From NCBI GenBank assembly GCA_045530725.1, contig JAZSCT010000024.1, positions 1 through 42,471 of the forward strand: 42,471 nucleotides of DNA. The letters run 5' to 3'. A program made the position numbers and the translations under genes. The notes beneath the pieces are model-generated. The model saw only the letters and a list, made by a program, of their open reading frames with translations, was not told where the DNA came from and searched no databases. The stretch comes from SIG435 sp045530725 (lineage in GTDB: Bacteria > Bacillota > Clostridia > UMGS1810). Numbering within the stretch: the stretch's first letter is position 1; each line of letters opens with the position of its first letter. Shown here one piece after another: positions 1-7,906 of the stretch.

Positions 1-58
1 CTGTAGTGCCCAAAATACTTGGCTGGTGACGGCCCGGGAAGATAGGAAGTTGCTGCCA
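1..58 (+). rRNA. rrf: 5S ribosomal RNA, 3' part (cut by window start)
   Basis: The first ~58 bases match the 3' half of a bacterial 5S rRNA: the loop E/helix IV region with its GGCTGGTGACGGCCCGGGAA stretch, then the closing GTTGCTGCCAC end. The 5' half and the rest of the rRNA operon lie outside the window. A tRNA follows within ten bases, a common arrangement at the end of Bacillota rRNA operons. The exact 3' end is estimated. Confidence 0.9.
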
Positions 59-65
59 CACATAT

Positions 66-141
66 TCCTCAATAGCTCAGTCGGTAGAGCACTCGGCTGT
101 TAACCGAGTTGTCGTAGGTTCAAGTCCTACTTGGGGAGCCA
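66..141 (+). tRNA. tRNA-Asn (anticodon GTT)
   Basis: This is a complete 76-nt cloverleaf with an encoded CCA end. The acceptor arm TCCTCAA (66-72) pairs with TTGGGGA (131-137), with one G-T pair. The anticodon stem CTCGG/CCGAG encloses CTGTTAA, giving anticodon GTT at 99-101. The T arm is GTAGG-TTCAAGT-CCTAC. It sits directly after the 5S rRNA and is probably co-transcribed with it. Its last 25 bases (117-141) recur exactly at 354-378. Confidence 0.97.
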
Positions 142-149
142 ACAAAAAG

Positions 150-175
150 AGACATCCATTTGGATGTCTTTTTTT
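150..175 (+). terminator. Intrinsic terminator of the rRNA-tRNA operon
   Basis: A 9-bp stem (AGACATCCA/TGGATGTCT) with a two-base loop is followed by a T run, nine bases after the tRNA CCA end. Confidence 0.9.
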
Positions 176-241
176 GTTGCTCCAATAGAATTAACTTCCT
201 ACGACAACGAGGTTAACAGACGAAGGCTGTTCAACTGGAAT
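176..241 (-). pseudogene. Degenerate tRNA-Asn-like sequence in inverted orientation
   Basis: Read on the minus strand, this stretch aligns over about 60 positions with the tRNA-Asn at 66-141. The anticodon-loop core CTGTTAAC and the following TTGTCGTAGG are identical. The D-arm side, the 3' strand of the anticodon stem, the T loop and the acceptor end have diverged (TTGGAGC instead of GGGGAGC). The anticodon and acceptor stems no longer pair, so it should not be functional. It could be a relic of an inverted duplication or the product of a faulty rRNA-operon assembly. Confidence 0.5.
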
Positions 242-303
242 TTTTTCGACTGCGTCCGGTGGACGATGAAAGGAGAAAAAATTCGGAAGAAACAAGGAGT
301 ATC

Positions 304-378
304 ACGAACGCAGGTGAGAGAGACGACTATGTTTCTGACCGTGGGTGGCGTATGGTTCAAGTCCTACTTGGGGAGCCA
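304..378 (+). pseudogene. Degenerate second tRNA-Asn-like copy; last 25 nt an exact direct repeat of the tRNA 3' end
   Basis: Bases 354-378 repeat 117-141 exactly (T arm, acceptor 3' strand and CCA). Upstream of that, 304-353 aligns only weakly with the D and anticodon arms, and no 5' acceptor strand complementary to TTGGGGA is present. The cloverleaf cannot form. The exact repeat could be an attachment-site duplication of the kind tRNA-targeting integrases leave, or a decayed duplicate tRNA. The repeat is certain; the interpretation is not. Confidence 0.55.
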
Positions 379-380
379 CG

Positions 381-412
381 AAAAAAGACTATTCTTCAGA
401 ATAGTCTTTTTT
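381..412 (+). terminator. Intrinsic terminator after the tRNA-like relic
   Basis: A perfect 15-bp inverted repeat (AAAAAAGACTATTCT and its complement) with a two-base loop ends in a T run. It stands three bases after the duplicated tRNA 3' end, at nearly the same spacing as the first terminator behind the real tRNA. Confidence 0.85.
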
Positions 413-471
413 CAGTTATATTTGTTCCTTATTACGCTAAAGATATCTTCATAGCATTAGTCAAAGTATTT

Positions 472-1407
472 CTATTTGGCTGTGTTAAATTCTATGAATT
501 TTTGACATGCGTTGGATAAATAGTGATTGTTTTTTCGATAAAAATAAATTTTTCTTGATATCTCTTCGTCATAAAGTTTGTAATAATAAAGTTGCTCTTC
601 AAATTCTATATGCGTTATTAAGGTATCACTTACAAAGCACACTCCTGCACCAGTACGGGAAATATTGTGTGCAGTAACCTGTTGGTCAAGAAAAAATATA
701 GTTTTTGGATTAAGATTATGTTTTTTAAAGAGTATATTTGCACGCTTACCAGTATCGTTTTCCGGATTAAGTAAAATAAAAGGACAGTCGGAAAAGTGTT
801 TAAGGTCCACATTGTATTTGTCTGACAGATGTTTTTCTAATTTAATATCTTTTGCATTTAATCGATATTTTGCCAGTTTGTCATTGATGGGAAAATATCT
901 TGGAACAGCCAATAGTAGAGTTTCTGTTTTATATATGGTTGATTTAATTGCAGTATTATTTATTACTGCGTTATCAATTATTATATCAATATTACCAAGA
1001 CTGAGTTTTTCTATAAGATTTTTTGTGCTATCTTCAAAAATCTCAAAAGATACATCAGGATAAATGCTATTAAAACTAGAAATCATAAAAGGAAGTAGAT
1101 AGGATGAAAACAGACTACTGCCGCCTATTTTCACAGAACCGCTGACTGTATTTGTACAATCAGATATATATCTTTCGTAACTGTGTTCTTTTTCTTCAAT
1201 TTCAAGAGCATAGCGTATATATTCCCGACCTGCTTCTGTTAGAGAAATGGGAGAAGTGGAACGGTCAAAAATAGGCAAGGAAATTTTGTCTTCTATTCTT
1301 TTTACAGAAGCGCTAAGTGATGGTTGGGAAATATGGAGGCGCTGTGCTGCTTTGGAAAAACTTCCTTCCTCGTAGATTGTTATAATATAATGCTTATTAG
1401 TGAACAT
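472..1407 (-). CDS. LysR-family transcriptional regulator
   Basis: This 311-residue protein has the standard LysR layout. An N-terminal winged helix-turn-helix (about residues 1-60, with FSKAAQRLHISQPSLSASVKR) precedes a substrate-binding-type co-inducer domain (about 90-300). LysR proteins usually bind T-N11-A palindromes and activate a divergent gene in response to a small ligand. It is transcribed away from aspA, across a 126-bp region to the aspA start (1534), so aspartase control is the natural guess; the ligand is unknown. The start has a good Shine-Dalgarno (AGGAGGAG) about six bases upstream. Length is normal for the family. Confidence 0.9.
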   Translation of the reverse strand: MFTNKHYIITIYEEGSFSKAAQRLHISQPSLSASVKRIEDKISLPIFDRSTSPISLTEAGREYIRYALEIEEKEHSYERYISDCTNTVSGSVKIGGSSLFSSYLLPFMISSFNSIYPDVSFEIFEDSTKNLIEKLSLGNIDIIIDNAVINNTAIKSTIYKTETLLLAVPRYFPINDKLAKYRLNAKDIKLEKHLSDKYNVDLKHFSDCPFILLNPENDTGKRANILFKKHNLNPKTIFFLDQQVTAHNISRTGAGVCFVSDTLITHIEFEEQLYYYKLYDEEISRKIYFYRKNNHYLSNACQKFIEFNTAK

Positions 1408-1460
1408 AATACTCCTCCTGTATAATTTCGGGATTATGGATAATATATTTCAATATGTAT

Positions 1461-1491
1461 TTGATTATATAACAAAAATGTTATATAATCA
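1461..1491 (+). promoter_or_regulatory. aspA promoter overlapped by a perfect palindrome (candidate LysR operator)
   Basis: Bases 1462-1473 and 1480-1491 form a perfect 12-bp inverted repeat (TGATTATATAAC) around a 6-base AT spacer, containing a T-N11-A type LysR box. The same bases contain TTGATT (1461-1466), a 17-bp spacer and TATAAT (1484-1489), a good sigma-A promoter for aspA with a start near 1496. The operator covers the promoter itself, which fits repression or ligand-switched control rather than simple upstream activation. Confidence 0.7.
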
Positions 1492-1533
1492 ATACCGAAA
1501 AGAAAAATAATGACAAAAGATGGGGTAATTACA

Positions 1534-2913
1534 ATGACACAATTTAGAAATGAATATGATTCAATTGGTATGAAGGAGGTTCCTGTTGATGCCTACTACG
1601 GAGTGCAGTCACTTCGTGCAGCGGAAAATTTCAGAATTACCGGGACTAAAGTACATCCTGAAATGATAATAGCTATAGCTGAAATAAAAAAAGCTGCAGC
1701 AATTGCAAATAAAAGAGCTGATACTATAGAGCCGAAGATTGCAAATGCGATAGTCCAAGCATGTGAAGAAATAATTGATGGAAGTTTTGCCGAACACTTT
1801 ATTGTAGATTCAATACAGGGCGGCGCAGGAACATCTCTAAATATGAATGCGAATGAGGTTATTGCAAACCGTGCTATAGAAATTCTCGGCGGACAGAAAG
1901 GTAATTATGCAATTGTCCATCCGAATGACCATGTAAACTGTGGTCAATCCACTAACGACGCATATCCCAGTGCAGGTAAAATTGCAGCGGTAAGGCTTTT
2001 AAAGAAAACAATTAAGCAGCTGGACATACTCTGTAATGCATTTGAAAAAAAGGCTGACGATTATGGTCATATAATTAAAATGGGACGTACAGAAATGCAA
2101 GATGCTGTTCCAATCAGTTTTGGTCAGGTTTTTCATGCCTATGCATCAGCGGTTAGGCGTGACATAAAGCGGTTTGAGTTAGCCATACAAGAAATGACAA
2201 AACTTAATATGGGTGGCACAGCTGTAGGCACCGGTATCAATGCGGCCCACAAGTACATCGAAATGGTTGTACCCGTCCTTGCAGAAGTTACAAACCTTCC
2301 TTTAGTTCAGGCTGATGACCTTGTTGATGCAACACAAAATCTTGATTCTTTTGTATATGTATCCGGCATTGTTAAATCTTGTGCGACAACACTTTCTAAG
2401 ATTTCAAATGATTTACGACTCATGTCCTCAGGTCCGAGAACCGGCTTTGCGGAGATTAATCTTATGCCAAAGCAAAATGGTTCGTCTATTATGCCTGGCA
2501 AAATTAATCCTGTTATTCCTGAGGTAATGAACCAGATTTGCTTTAACGTAATAGGAAATGATACAACAATTACATATGCAGCAGAGGCAGGTCAACTTGA
2601 ACTTAATGCTTTTGAACCCATTACCTTCCGTTGCCTTTTCGAATCTCTCGATACATTGTGCAATGGTGTAGCAATCTTTATCAAAGACTGTGTAAGCGAA
2701 ATAACAGTGAACCCTACACAATGTAAGGCGCATCTCGACAGAAGCATAGGTATTGTTACAGCACTTTGTCCTTATATTGGATATACAAAGGCATCACACC
2801 TTGCCAAACAAGCGCTTCGTAAAAACAGGAGCATTCGCGATATTGTTGTTGAAGAAAATATTATGTCCGAAGCGGAAATTGACAAATTGTTAGATCCCAG
2901 CAACATGATATAA
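1534..2913 (+). CDS. aspA: Aspartate ammonia-lyase (aspartase)
   Basis: It catalyses the reversible conversion of L-aspartate to fumarate and ammonia in the cytosol. The protein belongs to the fumarase/aspartase superfamily: the signature loop GSSIMPGKINPV lies near residues 316-327, with the catalytic serine in it, and GTSLNMNANEV and NHxNCGQSTND-like substrate-binding segments lie upstream. Aspartase-like stretches such as KMGRTEMQDAVP and the C-terminal SIGIVTALCPYIGY favour aspartase over class II fumarase. I chose the ATG at 1534 (460 aa): it has a GGGGT Shine-Dalgarno and leaves a ~38-nt leader. An in-frame ATG at 1510 would lie about 14 nt from the predicted transcript start. The gene is divergent from the LysR gene and convergent with radA. 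Confidence 0.9.
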   Translation: MTQFRNEYDSIGMKEVPVDAYYGVQSLRAAENFRITGTKVHPEMIIAIAEIKKAAAIANKRADTIEPKIANAIVQACEEIIDGSFAEHFIVDSIQGGAGTSLNMNANEVIANRAIEILGGQKGNYAIVHPNDHVNCGQSTNDAYPSAGKIAAVRLLKKTIKQLDILCNAFEKKADDYGHIIKMGRTEMQDAVPISFGQVFHAYASAVRRDIKRFELAIQEMTKLNMGGTAVGTGINAAHKYIEMVVPVLAEVTNLPLVQADDLVDATQNLDSFVYVSGIVKSCATTLSKISNDLRLMSSGPRTGFAEINLMPKQNGSSIMPGKINPVIPEVMNQICFNVIGNDTTITYAAEAGQLELNAFEPITFRCLFESLDTLCNGVAIFIKDCVSEITVNPTQCKAHLDRSIGIVTALCPYIGYTKASHLAKQALRKNRSIRDIVVEENIMSEAEIDKLLDPSNMI

Positions 2914-2981
2914 TAACATAAAAATTTCAATAAACACCACAAAGAAAAATTAGTGGTATCTAATCCATTCGGATCTTCCAA

Positions 2982-3035
2982 AAAAGGGCGTTGCCTTAAT
3001 TTAGTGAAAAATCACTTATTGAGACACGCCCTTTT
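2982..3035. terminator. Bidirectional terminator between aspA and radA
   Basis: Ten-bp arms AAAAGGGCGT (2982-2991) and ACGCCCTTTT (3026-3035) enclose a loop that holds a second small hairpin (AGTGA/TCACT). T or A runs lie on both sides. It sits between two convergent genes and can serve both. Confidence 0.75.
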
Positions 3036-3055
3036 CCCATATTACCCTCATTTAT

Positions 3056-4405
3056 TCAATTCATAACAGCCTCAATAGCCTCTTTTACCGTACTTACACC
3101 GATGATTTCTATACCCTTGATTTTTATATCTTCAGCGTTGCTTTTTGGCACGATACATTTTTTGAATCCCAGTTTTTTGCATTCCATAATTCGCTTTTCT
3201 ACATAACTTACGCTTCTCACTTCTCCTGTAAGTCCTACTTCACCCATAATGCAGGTGTTTTCGTCGATAGAGAAGTTTTTGTAATTAGATGCGATACTTA
3301 AAGCGATGGCAAGGTCGGTGGCTGTTTCGGCGATTTTGATGCCGCCTACTATGTTGATATACACATCCTGACTCTGCATTTTGAATCCAAGTTTCTTTTC
3401 CAGTACAGCAATGAGCATACATGATCTTGAGAAGTCAACACCTGTTGTGACTCTCCTTGGTGTGCCGAATCCTGTATATGAGCATAGTGCCTGTACTTCA
3501 GAGAGAACAGGTCTTGTGCCTTCTATAGTGCAGACTATTGCTGTTCCCGAAGTGTTTTTCGGTCTTGAAGACAGAAGCATCTCTGAAGGGTTTTTCACTT
3601 CAGAAAGTCCTGTATCCTTCATTTCAAATACACCTATTTCATTGGTAGATCCGAAACGGTTTTTCACGGTTCTTAATATTCTGTATGACTGATGTCTTTC
3701 CCCTTCAAAATACAACACACAGTCCACCATATGTTCAAGCACACGTGGACCTGCGATGTTTCCGTCTTTTGTCACGTGTCCCACGATTATTACCGATATG
3801 GCGTTTTCCTTTGCAAGTCGCATAAGTGAATATGTGCATTCTCTCACCTGAGACACACTTCCAGGTGCAGATGCGGCATCTTCCTTAAACATTGTCTGTA
3901 TGGAGTCTATTATTACGATTTGCGGCTTTTGTTCCTTTGCATGGTATATGACTGAATCAAGACTTGTTTCGGAGAGAAGTGTGAGGTTTTTTGCAGTTAT
4001 ATTAAGTCTTTTGGCGCGGAGTTTTATCTGGCTGAGACTTTCTTCTCCTGAAACATACATCACTTTTGAACAATCAGACACGCTGTCACATATCTGTAGA
4101 AGAAGTGTGGATTTGCCTATACCAGGGTCACCGCCTACAAGAATGAGAGATCCTTTTACGATTCCTCCGCCAAGCACTCTGTCAAGTTCTTCTTTGTTGG
4201 TAGGGTATCGCTCTTCGCCGCTTATCTCAATATTTTCAAGAGTTACAGGCTCATTCGACACACTTACAGAAGTTTTTGATTTTGGTTTTTGTGTTACGGT
4301 TTCTTCAGTAAATGAACTCCATTCATTACATGAAGGACACTTTCCCATCCACTTTGGAGACTGGTATCCGCAGCATGAGCATACATACATTATTTTTTCT
4401 TTCAT
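3056..4405 (-). CDS. radA: DNA repair protein RadA (Sms)
   Basis: RadA is a RecA-like helicase that extends strand invasion during recombination and helps process branched intermediates. The 449-residue protein shows the whole family plan. A CxxC...CxxC zinc ribbon (C9, C12, C23, C26) is followed by a RecA-like core with Walker A GDPGIGKST (92-100), a KNRFG motif near residue 250 and a C-terminal Lon-protease-like domain (MGEVGLTGEVRSV). The first ATG at 4405 has GAGGA about nine bases upstream. In many Firmicutes radA follows clpC and precedes disA; here it stands alone. Confidence 0.95.
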   Translation of the reverse strand: MKEKIMYVCSCCGYQSPKWMGKCPSCNEWSSFTEETVTQKPKSKTSVSVSNEPVTLENIEISGEERYPTNKEELDRVLGGGIVKGSLILVGGDPGIGKSTLLLQICDSVSDCSKVMYVSGEESLSQIKLRAKRLNITAKNLTLLSETSLDSVIYHAKEQKPQIVIIDSIQTMFKEDAASAPGSVSQVRECTYSLMRLAKENAISVIIVGHVTKDGNIAGPRVLEHMVDCVLYFEGERHQSYRILRTVKNRFGSTNEIGVFEMKDTGLSEVKNPSEMLLSSRPKNTSGTAIVCTIEGTRPVLSEVQALCSYTGFGTPRRVTTGVDFSRSCMLIAVLEKKLGFKMQSQDVYINIVGGIKIAETATDLAIALSIASNYKNFSIDENTCIMGEVGLTGEVRSVSYVEKRIMECKKLGFKKCIVPKSNAEDIKIKGIEIIGVSTVKEAIEAVMN

Positions 4406-4593
4406 AATTTACATTCCTCATAAGTAAGATTTCTCTATATATAATTTATAACAAAACGGATTAAATGTCCATAGTTTTGTACCAAAAATTGCAAAAAACA
4501 GAGAAAAATGTACAAAATGTAAGTAAAACTCAACAAAAATATGTAAAAGTTTAAAAAAATTGTTAAATTTGTCGAATTTGGATAAATATGGAC

Positions 4594-4622
4594 TTGCAAG
4601 TTATAATTTTATAGTATATAAT
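4594..4622 (+). promoter_or_regulatory. Sigma-A-type promoter of the glycosyltransferase gene
   Basis: TTGCAA (4594-4599), a 17-bp spacer and TATAAT (4617-4622) predict a transcript start near 4629. The rest of the radA-glycosyltransferase gap (4406-4593) is AT-rich and holds nothing else I recognise. Confidence 0.7.
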
Positions 4623-4628
4623 AGTCAA

Positions 4629-4702
4629 GGTTACAAAATAGAATATTGAATTTATAACCAATGTGAATTGGGGGATGTGCAGAGAATTTGCACATATAAT
4701 TC
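4629..4702 (+). promoter_or_regulatory. Structured 5' leader with two hairpins before the glycosyltransferase
   Basis: Between the predicted transcript start and the Shine-Dalgarno there are two potential hairpins. One has GGTTA/TAACC ends (4629-4633 with 4655-4659). The other has an outer GAATT/AATTC pair (4665-4669 with 4698-4702) and an inner 7-bp ATGTGCA/TGCACAT stem (4675-4681 with 4689-4695). The second hairpin ends immediately before the ribosome binding site GGAGGT. It does not match any riboswitch class I know by eye. It may regulate translation or only stabilise the message. Confidence 0.4.
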
Positions 4703-4712
4703 GGAGGTTAAT

Positions 4713-6014
4713 ATGGACGGTAGTAAAATATTGTTTGTGGTAAGTGCCCTTATTCAGGCTTTTGTTATGGTATATGGTGCTTATTACTTTGTTGTATCTA
4801 TGTTTGGCTGGTCAAACAGAAAGACAAACAAAAAACCTGAAAAAAATGATATTCATACATTTGCAATGATTGTTGCGGCTCACAACGAAGAAGTAGTTAT
4901 CGGTGAGATGGTCAAGAGTCTCAAAGAACTTGATTATCCTAAAGAAGCATACGATATATTTGTTGTTGCTGACAACTGCACAGATTCTACTGCAGACAAA
5001 GCAAGAGAAGCAGGCGCTATTGTATATGAAAGATCAAACGACGAATTAAGAGGCAAAGGTCATGCTCTCGAATGGATGTTTGAAAAGATATACAATATGG
5101 ATAAGAAGTACGATTTCGTATCCATTTTTGATGCAGACAATCTTGTAAACAAAGAGTACCTTACAGAAATGAATAAGGAGATCAACAAGGGCTATGACGT
5201 TGTTCAGGGTAGTGTTGATTCAAAGAATCCGTTTGATACATGGATTACAACTGCTTATTCAATTTCATTCTGGGTAGTATCAAGACTTTTCCAGAATGCA
5301 AGATACAACATTGATGTGACTTGTCAGCTTTCGGGCACAGGTTTCTGCGTTTCAGTACCACTTCTTAAGGAAATCGGATGGGGTGCAACCTGTCTTACAG
5401 AAGATATGGAGTTTACTGCAAAACTTGCTCTTATGGGCAAGAGAGTAGGATGGGCTCACAAGGCGGTTATATATGATGAAAAGCCGCTTACTTTCAAGGC
5501 TTCATGGAAACAGAGAATCAGATGGATGCAGGGGCATGCTGATGTTGCATCAAGATTTGCAGGCAAACTTTTTGTAAGGGCTGTTACAAAAGGAGACTTG
5601 TCAGCATTTGATTGTTGCGTGTATCTTATGCAACCGTTGAAAATATTTGTTTTGGGTATTGCTACAGTAATCGGATTTTTCACTTTGTTCAATATTCCCG
5701 GTGTATCCGATCATATATTTACATACAATCATCTGTTCAACCTCTTTATTCCTGATTTTGATTTGGCAAAGAGTTTTGCACAGGTGTTCTCGATACTCAC
5801 AATGTTCTATATTCCGTTGGTAGTAACATATGAAAGACGGGTTATCAATATGAAACTTATCTGGTCATATCTTATCTTCGGTATATACACACTCACCTGG
5901 ATTCCTATCACAATCATCGGATGGCTCAACAAACACAAAACAGAATGGTCACATACTGAGCATTCAAGAAGTATGAGCATCGAAGAAATGGAGCAGAATA
6001 ACAAAAAGAAATAA
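4713..6014 (+). CDS. Membrane-bound processive family 2 glycosyltransferase
   Basis: This 433-residue protein resembles the cellulose/hyaluronan/poly-GlcNAc synthase type of GT2 enzyme. There is an N-terminal membrane helix (about 4-30), then a GT-A domain with HNEE, DNCTDST, the metal-binding DADN (D140, D142) and TED (D231). QRIRW (267-271) is the QxxRW motif of processive polymerases. Three or four membrane helices follow. It would join sugars from nucleotide donors at the cytoplasmic face and pass a polysaccharide outward; the sugar cannot be told. The ATG at 4713 has GGAGGT four bases upstream; an upstream in-frame ATG at 4668 lies inside the leader hairpin and is rejected. No PilZ domain or partner export gene is adjacent. 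Confidence 0.85.
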   Translation: MDGSKILFVVSALIQAFVMVYGAYYFVVSMFGWSNRKTNKKPEKNDIHTFAMIVAAHNEEVVIGEMVKSLKELDYPKEAYDIFVVADNCTDSTADKAREAGAIVYERSNDELRGKGHALEWMFEKIYNMDKKYDFVSIFDADNLVNKEYLTEMNKEINKGYDVVQGSVDSKNPFDTWITTAYSISFWVVSRLFQNARYNIDVTCQLSGTGFCVSVPLLKEIGWGATCLTEDMEFTAKLALMGKRVGWAHKAVIYDEKPLTFKASWKQRIRWMQGHADVASRFAGKLFVRAVTKGDLSAFDCCVYLMQPLKIFVLGIATVIGFFTLFNIPGVSDHIFTYNHLFNLFIPDFDLAKSFAQVFSILTMFYIPLVVTYERRVINMKLIWSYLIFGIYTLTWIPITIIGWLNKHKTEWSHTEHSRSMSIEEMEQNNKKK

Positions 6015-6020
6015 TTTCTG

Positions 6021-6054
6021 ATGGACTGCAAATTGATTTTGCAGTCCATTTTTT
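6021..6054 (+). terminator. Intrinsic terminator after the glycosyltransferase
   Basis: A perfect 12-bp stem (6021-6032 with 6038-6049) is followed by six T residues, seven bases after the stop codon. Confidence 0.9.
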
Positions 6055-6073
6055 GTGCTTTTGTATTGTGTAC

Positions 6074-6102
6074 TTGAAATGTTTTGTTTTTGGTGGTAGA
6101 AT
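6074..6102 (+). promoter_or_regulatory. Promoter of the rarA operon
   Basis: TTGAAA (6074-6079), a 17-bp spacer and TAGAAT (6097-6102) lie about 33 bases before the rarA start. Confidence 0.6.
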
Positions 6103-6134
6103 AATACTAATAACGAGTATCGGAGAAATATCTT

Positions 6135-7412
6135 ATGAAAAAAGCACCTCTCGCTGAGAGAATCAGACCGAAATCCCTTGAGGAAGTAGTAGGTCAGACT
6201 CATCTTATCGGCGAAAACAAAGTTCTTTCAAATATAATAAATTCAGGGGAAATCCCCAATATGATTTTTTACGGGCCCTCAGGCGTAGGCAAGACCACCG
6301 TGGCAAATATCTGTGCCGATAAGGTGGGCAAACCTTTTTACAGGCTGAATGCCACCAACTGTTCTGTAAAAGATGTAAGGGATATTGCTGAGAGCCTTGA
6401 TAGAATGGAGAACCGCAACGGCGTGGTTCTTTATCTTGATGAGATTCAGAATTTCAACAAGAAGCAACAACAGGCACTTCTTGAATATATAGAAAACGGT
6501 CAGATTACTCTTATTGCAAGCACAACGGAGAATCCATATTTCTATGTGTATGGTGCAATCCTTTCCCGTTCCAATGTGCTTGAGTTCAAGCAGATACCTC
6601 CTCAGGAGATAAAGAAGGCGGTAATCCGTGCCATAGAAGTGTCAAAAAAAGATTATCCCGACAGAAGGATTTCTTTTGATGAGGATGCCATAGATCATAT
6701 ATCTATGTGCTCACTTGGTGATGTGAGAAAAGCCCTCAACGGTGTGGAAATGTGTATCAGATCCCAGATATATAATGTGGAAGATGAGATAAATATCACA
6801 TTGGATACAGCCATGGAATGTACACAGAAAAGTTCCTTTTCTTTTGACAAAAACGGTGACAATCACTATGACGTATTAAGTGCCTTTCAGAAGTCAATCA
6901 GAGGAAGTGACCCCGATGGAGCAATCCACTATCTTGCAAGACTTGTGGTGGGAGGAGATCTTATAAGCATATGCCGCAGACTTATGGTAATTGCGGCAGA
7001 AGATATAGGACTTGCAAATCCCAATGCTATAACTGTGACGAAGGCTTGTGTGGATTCTGCAATGCAACTTGGATTTCCCGAGGCAAGAATTCCATTGGCG
7101 GAAGCGGTTATATTCCTTGCAATTTCCCCTAAGTCAAATTCTGCTATATGTGCTATAGATGAAGCAATAGGAGATATAGAGAATTCCAATGTGGGAGAAG
7201 TCCCTCTTCATCTTAAGGATTCTCATTATGGTGGTGCATTGAAGATGGGGAGAGGTATCACATATAAATATCCTCATGATTATCCCAACTCCTATGTGAA
7301 ACAACAGTATCTTCCCGACAGAATCAAAGATAAAGTGTATTATAATCCGGGGCAGAATAAGACAGAGCAGGGATACAAGGCATATATGGATAATCTGAAA
7401 AAAGACAATTAA
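6135..7412 (+). CDS. rarA: Replication-associated recombination protein A (RarA/MgsA), AAA+ ATPase
   Basis: RarA acts at stalled replication forks and is related to the clamp-loader ATPases. The 425-residue protein begins with the family-typical PLAERIRPKSLEEVVGQ. It then has Walker A GPSGVGKT (47-54), Walker B VLYLDE (98-103), a sensor 1 region (STTENP), the arginine-finger SRSNV segment, and a C-terminal MgsA helical domain with LKMGRGITYKYPHDYPNSY. Length is normal. It heads a close-packed set of three genes (20-bp gap, then a 4-bp overlap), although the downstream products have unrelated functions. Confidence 0.95.
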   Translation: MKKAPLAERIRPKSLEEVVGQTHLIGENKVLSNIINSGEIPNMIFYGPSGVGKTTVANICADKVGKPFYRLNATNCSVKDVRDIAESLDRMENRNGVVLYLDEIQNFNKKQQQALLEYIENGQITLIASTTENPYFYVYGAILSRSNVLEFKQIPPQEIKKAVIRAIEVSKKDYPDRRISFDEDAIDHISMCSLGDVRKALNGVEMCIRSQIYNVEDEINITLDTAMECTQKSSFSFDKNGDNHYDVLSAFQKSIRGSDPDGAIHYLARLVVGGDLISICRRLMVIAAEDIGLANPNAITVTKACVDSAMQLGFPEARIPLAEAVIFLAISPKSNSAICAIDEAIGDIENSNVGEVPLHLKDSHYGGALKMGRGITYKYPHDYPNSYVKQQYLPDRIKDKVYYNPGQNKTEQGYKAYMDNLKKDN

Positions 7413-7432
7413 TATCCGAAGGATGAAATATT

Positions 7433-7906
7433 ATGAAAATCACTACCATGACAGGTGACAACGGAATAACCGATATATACAACCAGAGAGTAGATAAATG
7501 TTGTGACATTATAGAACTTCTGGGAAGTCTTGATGAATCGGCATCTGTGATATCCCTTGCGGCAAGTTTTGTAAATGAAGACAGGATAAAAGATGAACTT
7601 TTGTCTGTGATTCCTTCAATCACAAAGATTGCTGCTTCGGTAAACAAAAGAGAAAGGGTTTGTATGGATAAGGAAGTGGAATTTCTTGAGGAAAGAATTT
7701 CCTTTTATGAACAGAGCAAAAAAGACATCAAACTTTTTGAATACCCTTTAAAAAGGGAGGCGGCACTTACAGATTATGCCAGATGTGTGGTAAGACGGGC
7801 AGAAAGATGTGCCGTAAGATGCAAAGTGGATATACGATATCTTAACAGACTTTCTGACTATCTGTTTCTTGTGTCACGATATATAGAATACGGAGAAGAA
7901 TTATGA
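7433..7906 (+). CDS. PduO-type cob(I)alamin adenosyltransferase, short form
   Basis: The family moves adenosyl from ATP to cob(I)alamin, making adenosylcobalamin. Its two diagnostic blocks are present: the N-terminal ATP-binding ITTMTGDNGITD (residues 3-14), and the C-terminal RRAERC plus YLNRLSDYLFLVSRY, which carries the arginines and aromatic residues of the active site. At 157 residues it is shorter than the usual ~180-200, with a compressed middle. The usual TKTGDKG is TMTGDNG here, so activity is probable but not certain. The start has GAAGGA upstream. The window also encodes a B12-dependent MetH, so the organism handles corrinoids. Confidence 0.75.
   Translation: MKITTMTGDNGITDIYNQRVDKCCDIIELLGSLDESASVISLAASFVNEDRIKDELLSVIPSITKIAASVNKRERVCMDKEVEFLEERISFYEQSKKDIKLFEYPLKREAALTDYARCVVRRAERCAVRCKVDIRYLNRLSDYLFLVSRYIEYGEEL

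Noticed and set aside
131..454. An open frame of about 107 codons running through the tRNA 3' end and both tRNA-like relics
   Set aside because: It starts inside the tRNA acceptor stem, crosses two terminators and has no Shine-Dalgarno or protein-like pattern.
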